A stretch of 63,379 bases of DNA from the NCBI GenBank assembly GCA_964390305.1, contig CAYMHT010000004.1, positions 1-63,379 on the forward strand, given 5' to 3'. This DNA is from SKLM01 sp964390305. Its GTDB lineage: Bacteria > Chloroflexota > Anaerolineae > B4-G1. The notes under the pieces are model-generated. The model was not told the DNA's origin and searched no databases. It worked only from the letters and a program-made list of their open reading frames with translations. The position numbers and the translations under genes were made by a program. Positions 43,074 to 50,688 of the stretch are shown here, piece by piece. Position 1 is the first letter of the stretch. Every line of letters starts with the position of its first letter.

Positions 43074-43437
43074 AGCGCGCAACGCGCGCGGAGGCGAGCT
43101 CGTGCTGGGGCGGGTACGTCTTTGCGACAGCTTCCTCTGTCGCCTTCGTGGGCTCACCTTTCGGAGACAGCTTTCTGATGATGAGGGATTGCTCCTCGTG
43201 GGTCGGCGAGAGAGTCGTGTAGATACGGCCATACATATGCTCTTCGTGTTCTTTCCTATCACTGCCGCTTGGCTGGACGCAGAGGGACGCGTGGTGGACG
43301 CTCAGGTGGCCTTCCCTTTCCGTCCTCTCTACGTGCCACAGGCGCCGGCGAAGGACGTGCTTGAGGGCCCACCGTCGCTCCTGAAACGGGTACGGGTGGG
43401 GGATCGGCTACAATTCCACGAGGTGCTCCGTGGTTAG
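43060..43437 (+). CDS. DUF192 family protein
   Basis: This 125-residue protein has the DUF192 core: RVRLCDSFLCRLRGLTFRRQLSDDEGLLLVG, then TAIHMLFVFFPITAAWLDAEGRVVDAQVAFPF. The GL and IHM motifs are family signatures, and it is a small beta-barrel. It overlaps the HD gene by 14 bases, and its stop overlaps the next gene by 8, so all three are translationally coupled. A GTG further upstream (43039) is possible. Confidence 0.88.
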   Translation: MSWVEARNARGGELVLGRVRLCDSFLCRLRGLTFRRQLSDDEGLLLVGRRESRVDTAIHMLFVFFPITAAWLDAEGRVVDAQVAFPFRPLYVPQAPAKDVLEGPPSLLKRVRVGDRLQFHEVLRG

Positions 43438-44881
43438 GCGACAGTTCTCCCTGCTGACACTGCTGCTAATCTTCCTGGCGTTGCCCGGCCCTATTCAGGC
43501 CGGTCCTGAGGATGGTCGTTCAGCTCAGGCGTCTGGCCCCACCCAAGAGGCCGTCCACGTCGTGCAGCAGGGGGAGACCTTGTTCTCCATTGCGCAGCGG
43601 TATGGCTCGACGGTCAATGCCCTTGCCCACGCCAACCATCTGTCGGATCCAACCAGGATCTACGTGGGGCAGCGGCTCAAGATACCGTCCGGCGGCGAGC
43701 TCGAGATCGATCCGCTGTCCGTCGTTTCCTACGTTGTTCAGCCCACCGATACTCTGGCCGACATCGCAAGGCGTCATCTCACGTCTTGGCGGGCGCTGGC
43801 TCGTCTCAACGGCTTGCTCTCGGCCGACGTTCTCTACCCTGGGCAGATTATTCAGGTCCCCCGGACCGACCCTGTCGGAGGTCTCGGAGGCGCCCTCCAC
43901 GTCGTGGAGCATGGTGAGACGCTGCTAAGGATCGCGTTGCGCCACGACGTCCCTCCGTCGACTTTGAGAACCGCGAATCAGGTCTTGAATCCGGCGTTGC
44001 TGTACCCGGGCCAGCAACTGCTGATCCCGGGTGAGGCAGAGAGCCGCTTGCCGTCACCGTTCGTGGGTGTGGATGTGCGCCCCCTGCCAGTGCCACAGGG
44101 CGGTACCCTAGTCATCGACGTCCGGACGACCCAGCCAGTGACGCTAAGCGGAAGGGTGTTCGAGCGGGACGTGCGCTTCGTCGAGGAGGAGGGGGTCTAT
44201 TACGGGCTCGTCGGCGTGCTCGCCTTCACCGAGCCGGGGCTGTACGAGCTGACGCTCAAGGCCGTAGACAGCAGTGAGCGTAGCACCGAGATCACCGCCG
44301 ACGTGGTTGTTGAGGCAGTCCGGTTCGGCTACGAGCGCATCAAGGCGGCTCCAAGCTTGCTCGATCCCGCCGTCGTTGCCGCCGAGCGAGAGCGGGTCGA
44401 CGCGCTGCGCCCCACATTCACGGAGAACAGGGAGTGGTCGGGGGCACTTCGGCGTCCCTGCGGAGGCACGGTCTCTTCCCCCTTCGGGACATATCGCGCC
44501 TATAACGAGGGTCCCTATACCAGCTACCACGGCGGCGTCGATCTTCGCGGCGCGACTGGGACGCCGGTCTACGCGCCTGCTGGTGGGACTGTCGTGCTGG
44601 CTGAGCCGTTGACCGTCCGTGGCAACGCCCTGGTGCTGGATCACGGCTGGGGTGTGTTGACGGGGTACTGGCACCTCTCGGAGATAGAGGTGGAGACGGG
44701 GCAGCGCGTCGAACAGGGTGAACTGGTGGCCAGAATCGGTAGCACAGGGTTGTCGACGGGCTCTCATCTCCACTGGGAGATGTGGGTGGGCGGTGTGAAC
44801 GTCAACCCGATGCAGTGGCTTGAGTCCTTCTACCCATGGCCCGAGAGACTCGAGGATTCAGGCGACGAAGCAACCCGGTGA
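43430..44881 (+). CDS. Secreted LysM-M23 peptidoglycan peptidase
   Basis: This 483-residue protein has a signal peptide (about 1-24, ending QAGP). Three LysM modules (about 41-86, 98-142, 156-202) bind glycan: VQQGETLFSIAQRYGSTVNALAHAN, VQPTDTLADIARRHLTSWRALARLNG and VEHGETLLRIALRHDVPPSTLRTANQV. A beta-sandwich region follows, then the M23 peptidase (about 355-470). Its active sites are HGGVDLRGATGTPVYAPAGGTV and the conserved HLHWEM, both with metal ligands intact. It hydrolyses peptide stems in peptidoglycan, for growth or division. GTG 43430 lies within the DUF192 gene. Confidence 0.93.
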   Translation: MVRRQFSLLTLLLIFLALPGPIQAGPEDGRSAQASGPTQEAVHVVQQGETLFSIAQRYGSTVNALAHANHLSDPTRIYVGQRLKIPSGGELEIDPLSVVSYVVQPTDTLADIARRHLTSWRALARLNGLLSADVLYPGQIIQVPRTDPVGGLGGALHVVEHGETLLRIALRHDVPPSTLRTANQVLNPALLYPGQQLLIPGEAESRLPSPFVGVDVRPLPVPQGGTLVIDVRTTQPVTLSGRVFERDVRFVEEEGVYYGLVGVLAFTEPGLYELTLKAVDSSERSTEITADVVVEAVRFGYERIKAAPSLLDPAVVAAERERVDALRPTFTENREWSGALRRPCGGTVSSPFGTYRAYNEGPYTSYHGGVDLRGATGTPVYAPAGGTVVLAEPLTVRGNALVLDHGWGVLTGYWHLSEIEVETGQRVEQGELVARIGSTGLSTGSHLHWEMWVGGVNVNPMQWLESFYPWPERLEDSGDEATR

Positions 44882-44948
44882 CTTGAGCAGAGGCACCTGT
44901 CGGGTCTCTGGTGGTAGTCTCGATCTGGTCCATTTGAGGAGGAAGTGT

Positions 44949-45458
44949 ATGCAATTCTCGGAACTCATCCAGGAGCGGTACAGCGTGCGCGCCTACAAGC
45001 CCGATCCGGTCGAAGACGAGAAGCTGCAGAAAGTGCTCGAGGCGGCCCGCCTGGCTCCAACAGCAGCCAACCGCCAGCCTTTTCAGCTCATTGTGATTCA
45101 TACCCAGGGTCGGGAGGACGAATTCTACGATGTCTACGGCAAGGCATGGTTCGTGGAGCCGCCGCTTCTGGTCTGCGCCTGCGGCCTGCCCGAACGGGGC
45201 TGGACTCGCAGGGACGGCAAGAGCTATGTCGACGTCGATGTCGCCATCGTGATGGATCACCTCATCCTGGCGGCTGCGAACGAGGGACTGGGTACTTGCT
45301 GGGTGGGTGCGTTTGATCCCCATGCCGCGCGCCGGGTGCTGGGGCTACCGGAAGAGGTCGAGCCGATCGCTTTCACGCCGCTGGGTTATCCGGCGGATGA
45401 GCCGGGACCGAAGAGGCGGAAGCCTCTTGGCGAGCTCGTCCGCTACGAGCGCTGGTAG
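44949..45458 (+). CDS. Nitroreductase family protein
   Basis: This 169-residue FMN protein has ERYSVRAYKPDPVEDEKLQKVLEAARLAPTAANRQPF, the standard N-terminal FMN-binding motif. It continues with a short central region (KSYVDVDVAIVMDHLILAAANEGLGTCWVGAF). The C-terminus has FTPLGYPADEPGPKRRKPLGELVRY. It is shorter than NfsB-like enzymes but matches the small nitroreductase group. GAGGAGGAAGTGT precedes ATG 44949. The substrate is unknown. Confidence 0.92.
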   Translation: MQFSELIQERYSVRAYKPDPVEDEKLQKVLEAARLAPTAANRQPFQLIVIHTQGREDEFYDVYGKAWFVEPPLLVCACGLPERGWTRRDGKSYVDVDVAIVMDHLILAAANEGLGTCWVGAFDPHAARRVLGLPEEVEPIAFTPLGYPADEPGPKRRKPLGELVRYERW

Positions 45459-45494
45459 CAGGAGTCTGAACCTTCGTCGCTGAGGGGGGCAATC

Positions 45495-46184
45495 TTGAGA
45501 CCCACGACCATAGCCATTGACGGCCCAGCTTCAGCGGGCAAGAGCACCGTTGGTGAAGCGCTCGCTGAACGGCTCAACTATCTCTACTTCGATACTGGCG
45601 TCATGTACCGCGCGGTGACCTGGGCGGCGCTGGAGCGGGATATCCCCGTGGAGGACGAGGAGAGGGTGACGAAGCTCGCTGAGCAGCTCCAGATCAAGAT
45701 CACCGATGCCACCGAGGATGACGGTCGTCAATATACCGTGTGGGCGGACGGGGTGGATGTCACCTGGCGCATCCGAGCGCCAGCCGTCGACGCCCATGTT
45801 TCACCCGTGTCAGCCCATGCCGGGGTGCGACGAGCCCTCGTTCCCAAGCAGCGCCGGGTGGCTGTCAAGGAGCCTGTGGTTATGGTGGGACGTGACATCG
45901 GCACTGTCGTCTTGCCCGATGCCGATCTTAAAATCTACCTCGACGCCACCGTCGAGGAACGGGCGCGTCGTCGCTGGCGGGAGATGCAGGACCGCGCCAA
46001 GGGGGAGTCCGACTACCAGGACGTGCTCGACTCTATGCGTCGTCGGGACAGGATCGACAAGAATCGGGATGTCTCGCCACTCCGACCCGCCCAGGACGCT
46101 GTGATCATCGATACCACGAACCTGACCATCAGCGAGGTGGTGAACCGGACGGAGCGGCTGGTCGAAAGCCAGCGATGCCCATGA
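45495..46184 (+). CDS. cmk: Cytidylate kinase
   Basis: Cmk phosphorylates CMP/dCMP. The 229-residue protein has the P-loop TIAIDGPASAGKSTVGEALA, YFDTGVMYRAVTWAAL and the NMP-binding insertion region. VVMVGRDIGTVVLPDADLKIYLDA and the RxxRD element RRRDRIDKNRDVSPL also fit. TTG 45495 follows GAGGGGGGCAATC. The next gene overlaps by 10 bases. Confidence 0.95.
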   Translation: MRPTTIAIDGPASAGKSTVGEALAERLNYLYFDTGVMYRAVTWAALERDIPVEDEERVTKLAEQLQIKITDATEDDGRQYTVWADGVDVTWRIRAPAVDAHVSPVSAHAGVRRALVPKQRRVAVKEPVVMVGRDIGTVVLPDADLKIYLDATVEERARRRWREMQDRAKGESDYQDVLDSMRRRDRIDKNRDVSPLRPAQDAVIIDTTNLTISEVVNRTERLVESQRCP

Positions 46185-47506
46185 CATTCGGTCCACAGGG
46201 GCATGCCCCCTTCGGACGGATCTCTGCTGTCGCTTCCGAGAGCCTCGCGGATCGCATTGGGCTCCGCGTGGGCGACGAACTGATTTCCATCAACAGACAT
46301 CCTCTGCGAGACGTCATCGACGTTCGATATCATGCCTCGGAGCCGTCTCTGCAACTCGAGGTGCGTCGCGACGGGAATGTGCGTGTTATTGAGACGGAGC
46401 GTCAACACAATGAGCCACTGGGCCTCGAGTTTGACGAGGTGGTCTTCGACCGCATACGACGCTGTAACAATCGCTGCGAGTTCTGTTTCGTGGCTCAGAT
46501 GCCGCAAGGATTGCGCCCGTCGCTTTACGTCAAGGACGATGATTATCGCTACTCGTTCCTCTTCGGTAGCTACATCACATTGTCCAATCTGACCGACGCC
46601 GACTGGAGACGAATAGACGAGCAGCACCTCAGCCCGCTCTACGTTTCGGTGCACGCCACTGAGCCACATCTGCGGCGTCGCTTTCTTGGCAATCCCGATG
46701 CCCCGGACGTGGTGGCCCAACTGCGCCGCCTGGCTGAGATGGGTATCGTGGTTCACACCCAGATCGTGGTGCGTCCAGGCGTCAACGACGGACGGCATCT
46801 TGATCGCTCCATCAGGGAGCTCTCCGGGCTCTACCCGGCGGTCCGTTCGGTCAGTGTCGTCCCGGTAGGGCTGACCAAACACCATCGGTTCGAGTGTCGG
46901 GTCCACACAGACGCCGAGATGCGAGCGGTACTGGAGCGCGTTTCGACGTGGCAGGGGGAGCTGCGCGAGCGTTATGGTGTGACCTTTGTTTACCTGTCCG
47001 ATGAGTGGTACCTGCGGCTGGGGGAAGGGGCCCCGCCGATTGAGCACTACGATGGTCTGGATCTGACCGAGAACGGCGTGGGGTTGGTGCGTCGGTTCCT
47101 GAGAACCGGGCGGAAGAGACTCAGCTCTCTGATCTCCGATCTTAAGTCTCCTCTCCTCGTGACCGGCACCCTGTTCGCCCCGGTGTTGCGCTCTGCATTC
47201 GCTGGCGTGCCCGCCGAGGTCATCTCCGTGGTCAACCGCTTCTTTGGGGAATCGGTGACTGTGGCGGGGCTGCTGACTGCAGAGGACGTCATCGCGCGGC
47301 TGAAGGGGTGGAATGCGGACAGGACCGTTGTCCTCCCACCGGCGATGTTTGCCGGACCGGAGGGGCAGTCACTGGACGAAGTATGGCCTGCAGACGTGGA
47401 GGAGGCGTTGGGACAACGCGTGGTGGTCGGGACGATGTCGGACAGGACAGGACCCCGGGCAGTCAACGTCCTCAGGCGGACCCGGAATCATGAGGAGTGG
47501 AACTGA
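46175..47506 (+). CDS. DUF512 PDZ-radical SAM protein
   Basis: This 443-residue protein starts with a PDZ-like domain (about 10-80, VASESLADRIGLRVGDELISINRHPL). The radical SAM cluster is CNNRCEFCF (C97, C101, C104), and the SAM barrel includes YVSVHATEPHLRRRFLGNPDAP and HTQIVVRPGVNDG. The DUF512 C-terminal domain runs from about 285 to the end. The family is conserved in many Gram-positive bacteria, but its reaction is unproven. Its position between cmk and NIF3 is noteworthy, since elsewhere it often neighbours GTPase Der. It overlaps cmk by 10 bases, and the NIF3 gene starts at its stop. Confidence 0.93.
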   Translation: MPMTFGPQGHAPFGRISAVASESLADRIGLRVGDELISINRHPLRDVIDVRYHASEPSLQLEVRRDGNVRVIETERQHNEPLGLEFDEVVFDRIRRCNNRCEFCFVAQMPQGLRPSLYVKDDDYRYSFLFGSYITLSNLTDADWRRIDEQHLSPLYVSVHATEPHLRRRFLGNPDAPDVVAQLRRLAEMGIVVHTQIVVRPGVNDGRHLDRSIRELSGLYPAVRSVSVVPVGLTKHHRFECRVHTDAEMRAVLERVSTWQGELRERYGVTFVYLSDEWYLRLGEGAPPIEHYDGLDLTENGVGLVRRFLRTGRKRLSSLISDLKSPLLVTGTLFAPVLRSAFAGVPAEVISVVNRFFGESVTVAGLLTAEDVIARLKGWNADRTVVLPPAMFAGPEGQSLDEVWPADVEEALGQRVVVGTMSDRTGPRAVNVLRRTRNHEEWN

Positions 47507-48354
47507 TGAGCGCCCTGCCGAGCTCGGGGGTGAACACGCGGCAGCTGATGGAGATCGCCCTTGACCTGGTGGGTCTCGTTGGCACCCCCGACGACAGCGC
47601 CATCTACGTGCCAGGTCAGGATCTGCGTCGGGTCCTTTTCGGTCTCGACATTGGCGCTGGAGAGCTGATGATGGCTCGGCAGTTAGGCTACGACGTCGTC
47701 ATTGCCCACCACCCGGTGGGCCTGCCCCACCGCAGCTGGGCTGTGTTCGAGCGTCACGTGGATCTGCTTGTGGGGGCTGGCGTGCCACAGGAAGTGGCGC
47801 GCCAAGCGGTCGAGCCCAAGATGAGTGCTCTGCGCCTTCGCGGCCAGAGCCGCAACTATGAGCAAGTCCCCATGGCCGCCCGGCGGCTGGGGATGCCGTT
47901 TCTCAATATCCACTGTCCGCTCGACGAGATGGGCCGACGCGTGATGCAGCGTGCCATCGACACAGCGCTGACCGCCAATCCTGAATCCACGGTGAGCGAT
48001 GTCGCTGGCGCGTTGGGCGTGCTCCCCGCGGCGCAGCGCGCGGAGACCGAAATCACGATTCCGCTGGGCGACTCCTCGGCCCAATCGGGGAGAGTTGTGG
48101 TGGCCCACGGTGCGCTGACGAATGGTGGTTACCACGTCGCGCGTGCCTATTTCGAGCACGGAGTGGATACGGTAGTATACATCCACATAGCACCTGAGGA
48201 TTTGAAGCGGTTGCGGGCCGACGACCGAGGGCAGCTTATCGTGACCGGCCACGTGGTCGGGGACGCCTTCGGGATCGGACCGTACATCGATGCACTGCGC
48301 CAGCGGGGACTGGAGGTCGATGTGCTCAGCCAAGTGTATGTCGGGGAAGCCTGA
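47506..48354 (+). CDS. NIF3 family dinuclear metal protein
   Basis: This 282-residue protein has the NIF3/GTP cyclohydrolase I type 2-like fold. N-terminal metal ligands are in GYDVVIAHHPVGL, with C-terminal ligands in TGHVVGDAFGIGPYIDALRQRGL. Between them is a region with PFLNIHCPLDEMGRRVMQ. In canonical members the terminal His-x-x-Glu is HGYxE; here TGHVVGD is shifted, so the second metal site is uncertain. The metal and reaction are unknown. ATG 47506 overlaps the upstream TGA. Confidence 0.82.
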   Translation: MSALPSSGVNTRQLMEIALDLVGLVGTPDDSAIYVPGQDLRRVLFGLDIGAGELMMARQLGYDVVIAHHPVGLPHRSWAVFERHVDLLVGAGVPQEVARQAVEPKMSALRLRGQSRNYEQVPMAARRLGMPFLNIHCPLDEMGRRVMQRAIDTALTANPESTVSDVAGALGVLPAAQRAETEITIPLGDSSAQSGRVVVAHGALTNGGYHVARAYFEHGVDTVVYIHIAPEDLKRLRADDRGQLIVTGHVVGDAFGIGPYIDALRQRGLEVDVLSQVYVGEA

Positions 48355-48402
48355 CGAGCAATCGGGAGGTGATGCGGACGAGCTAGATGTCGAAGGGGAA
48401 GC

Positions 48403-48696
48403 AGCGCCAGACCTGTGGGCCTGTGCCGCGCATCGACAGGACAGCCTGTCTTGGTCCTGGAGTGGCTTGCGACAACCTGTGCATAGGCCCCAGGTGACGA
48501 GGAGGCGGTTGCCTGTTGTGAGACAGGGCCAATCGTTCTGGATGCGCGACGACGTGACTTGAGGACGCAGGTCAGAACGAGAAAATCGACTGTTCGGCGG
48601 ATGCCGCCCGGGGCCGGCCGCGCCCCGTCTTCCCCTCCTGAGATGAGAGCAGATCCGTACAAAACCAGAGGGCAACCTCTGGGCCAAAGGGGTCTG
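48403..48696 (+). ncRNA. glmS ribozyme (glucosamine-6-phosphate-activated, self-cleaving)
   Basis: The RNA upstream of glmS carries the class's hallmark segments. A/GCGCCAGA marks the cleavage site (between 48403 and 48404). TGACGAGGA is at 48495-48503. ATCGACTGTTCGGCGGATGCCGCCCGG (48585-48611) is the catalytic core. P4 is AAAACCAGAGG GCAA CCTCTGG (48661-48682) inside the outer pair CAGATCC/GGGTCTG. Between the GACGAGG segment and the core there is an inserted helix, TCGTTCTG...CAGAACGA (arms 48533-48546 and 48566-48580), which is not in the minimal form. P1 pairs CCTGTGGGCC with the GGCCCCAGG region. The end to glmS ATG is 50 nt. High glucosamine-6-phosphate would trigger cleavage and lower GlmS synthesis. 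Confidence 0.9.
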
Positions 48697-48746
48697 CAGC
48701 GCCCATTCATTGCCGTCGTAGTTCCTACTGAACAGGAGGGAAAGTC

Positions 48747-50591
48747 ATGTGCGGTATCGTGGGCTACGTGGGGCCGCGGGACGCGACCTCGATCGTTCTA
48801 GATGGGTTGAAGCGGCTGGAGTACCGGGGCTATGACTCAGCCGGTCTGGCCGTCGTGGAGATGAACGGTAGCATTGCTGTTCGCCGCGAAGTGGGGAAGC
48901 TGGAGGCATTGCTACACTCGGTCAATGCGGAGCCGGTCAAGGGACGGATCGGCATCGGTCACACCCGGTGGGCCACTCACGGTGAGCCATGCCAGCGCAA
49001 CGCTCATCCGCACCTTGGGGTCACCGGCTCCGTCGCGGTCGTACACAATGGCATCATTGAGAACTTCCGCAGTCTCCGTCGAGACCTGGAGGCGCAGGGT
49101 CGGGAGTTCACCTCTGAGACCGACACCGAGACCGTGGTGCACTTGGTGGAGAGCTACTTAGGGGAAGGGGCTGACTTGCAGACCGCGGTGCGGCGGGCTC
49201 TGACGCACATCAAAGGTTCCAGTGCTTTCGTGTTTCTTAGTAGGCACGAGCCCGACCGCCTGGTGGCGGCTCGTCTTGGGAATGCGGGGGGGCTCACGAT
49301 CGGCGTCGGCGACGGCGAGATGTTCGTCGCTTCGGATATCCCGGCTATTCTCGAGCACACGCGAGACATGATCTTTCTGGAGGACCGCCAGATGGCCGTC
49401 ATCACCCGCGACGGTGTTCAGGTGAGTGGCTTGGCCGGCGAGCCGCTGGATGCAGAGATGCACACGATTCCCTGGGATCCGGTTTCGGCGGCCAAGGGGA
49501 CCTACCGCCACTTCATGCAGAAGGAGATCTATGAACAGGCTCGTTCCGTCACCGACACCATCCGTGGGCGAGCTCGCTTCGATCAGGGGCGCGTGCGCCT
49601 GGAGAATTTGCGGCTGACCCAGGCGGAGGCCGCGTCGCTGGATAAGGTGGTCGTCGTCGCCTGTGGCACGTCGGCCTACGCGGGTCTGGTGGGCAAGTTC
49701 ATCATCGAGGCTCTGGCCCGGGTGCCCGTTGAGGTCGACTACGGCTCCGAGTACCGTTACCGCGATCCCATCATCGACCAGCGTACGGCGGTGTTGGCTA
49801 TCACGCAGAGCGGCGAGACCGTCGACACCCTCGCGGCGATGGAGGAGGGACGAGAGAAAGGTGCTCGGTTGTGGTCGATTGTGAACGTGATTGGTAGCCA
49901 GGCCCAGCGTATGTCCGATGGACACATCCTGATGCACGCCGGCCCGGAGATTGGCGTGGCCTCCACCAAGGCTTTCACAGCCAGCCTGGTTGATCTCTAC
50001 TTGCTGGGTCTTTATCTGGGGGAGAGACGGGGCGTTCTCGGCAGCCAGCGGCTCGGTCAGGGTGTGGATGCCCTGGGCATGCTGCCGGATCTGGTGGGGC
50101 GCGTTCTGGATCACGGTGACGAGTACGAGAGGTTGGCACACACATTTTACGACCGAGAGCATTTCCTCTACCTGGGGCGGGGCATCAACTACCCCATCGC
50201 CCTGGAGGGCGCGCTCAAATTGAAGGAAATCTCCTATATCCATGCGGAGGGCTACCCGGCAGGAGAGATGAAACACGGTCCCATCGCATTGATCGACGAG
50301 GCGATGCCTGTGGTCGCCATTGCCACCCGTGATCGTGTCTACGACAAGATGATCAGCCAGGTGGAGCAGGTGAAGGCGCGAGATGGTATCGTCATTGTGC
50401 TTGCCAATGAGGGTGACGAAACGGTTGTCGATAAGGCCGACCACGTGCTCTATGCGCCGGAGGTGCCGGCGCTTCTCTCGCCGGTGGTCAACGTCATTCC
50501 GCTGCAGCTTCTGGCCTACCACCTGGCCGTACGCCGCGGGTGTGACGTGGATCAGCCTCGCAATCTGGCCAAGAGTGTGACCGTGGAGTAG
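48747..50591 (+). CDS. glmS: Glutamine-fructose-6-phosphate aminotransferase (isomerizing)
   Basis: GlmS makes glucosamine-6-phosphate, the first hexosamine of peptidoglycan precursors. The 614-residue protein has Cys2 (nucleophile after Met removal, MCGIVGYVG) and the glutaminase domain with GHTRWATHG and HNGIIENF. Two SIS domains follow (CGTSAYAGLVGKF, SQSGETVDTLAAM; LGRGINYPIALEGALKLKEISYIHAEGYPAGEMKHGPIALID). It ends NLAKSVTVE with the fructose-phosphate lysine. AGGAGGGAAAGTC precedes the ATG. It is preceded by the ribozyme, so translation and message stability respond to the product. Confidence 0.97.
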   Translation: MCGIVGYVGPRDATSIVLDGLKRLEYRGYDSAGLAVVEMNGSIAVRREVGKLEALLHSVNAEPVKGRIGIGHTRWATHGEPCQRNAHPHLGVTGSVAVVHNGIIENFRSLRRDLEAQGREFTSETDTETVVHLVESYLGEGADLQTAVRRALTHIKGSSAFVFLSRHEPDRLVAARLGNAGGLTIGVGDGEMFVASDIPAILEHTRDMIFLEDRQMAVITRDGVQVSGLAGEPLDAEMHTIPWDPVSAAKGTYRHFMQKEIYEQARSVTDTIRGRARFDQGRVRLENLRLTQAEAASLDKVVVVACGTSAYAGLVGKFIIEALARVPVEVDYGSEYRYRDPIIDQRTAVLAITQSGETVDTLAAMEEGREKGARLWSIVNVIGSQAQRMSDGHILMHAGPEIGVASTKAFTASLVDLYLLGLYLGERRGVLGSQRLGQGVDALGMLPDLVGRVLDHGDEYERLAHTFYDREHFLYLGRGINYPIALEGALKLKEISYIHAEGYPAGEMKHGPIALIDEAMPVVAIATRDRVYDKMISQVEQVKARDGIVIVLANEGDETVVDKADHVLYAPEVPALLSPVVNVIPLQLLAYHLAVRRGCDVDQPRNLAKSVTVE

Positions 50592-50603
50592 CCGCCCGCG
50601 TAT

Positions 50604-50634
50604 CCCAAGCCTCGCCTCGAAAGGCGGGCTTGGG
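50604..50634 (+). terminator. GC-rich hairpin between the two glmS genes
   Basis: CCCAAGCC, one bulged T, CGCC, then a 6-base loop, GGCG and GGCTTGGG. There is no T-run, so it may be a processing or attenuation hairpin rather than a classical terminator. Confidence 0.5.
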
Positions 50635-50688
50635 ACATTGGCCGCTTGAGGCTCGGAGACTCGAGATGGGGGAGACAAGACCTGAACA

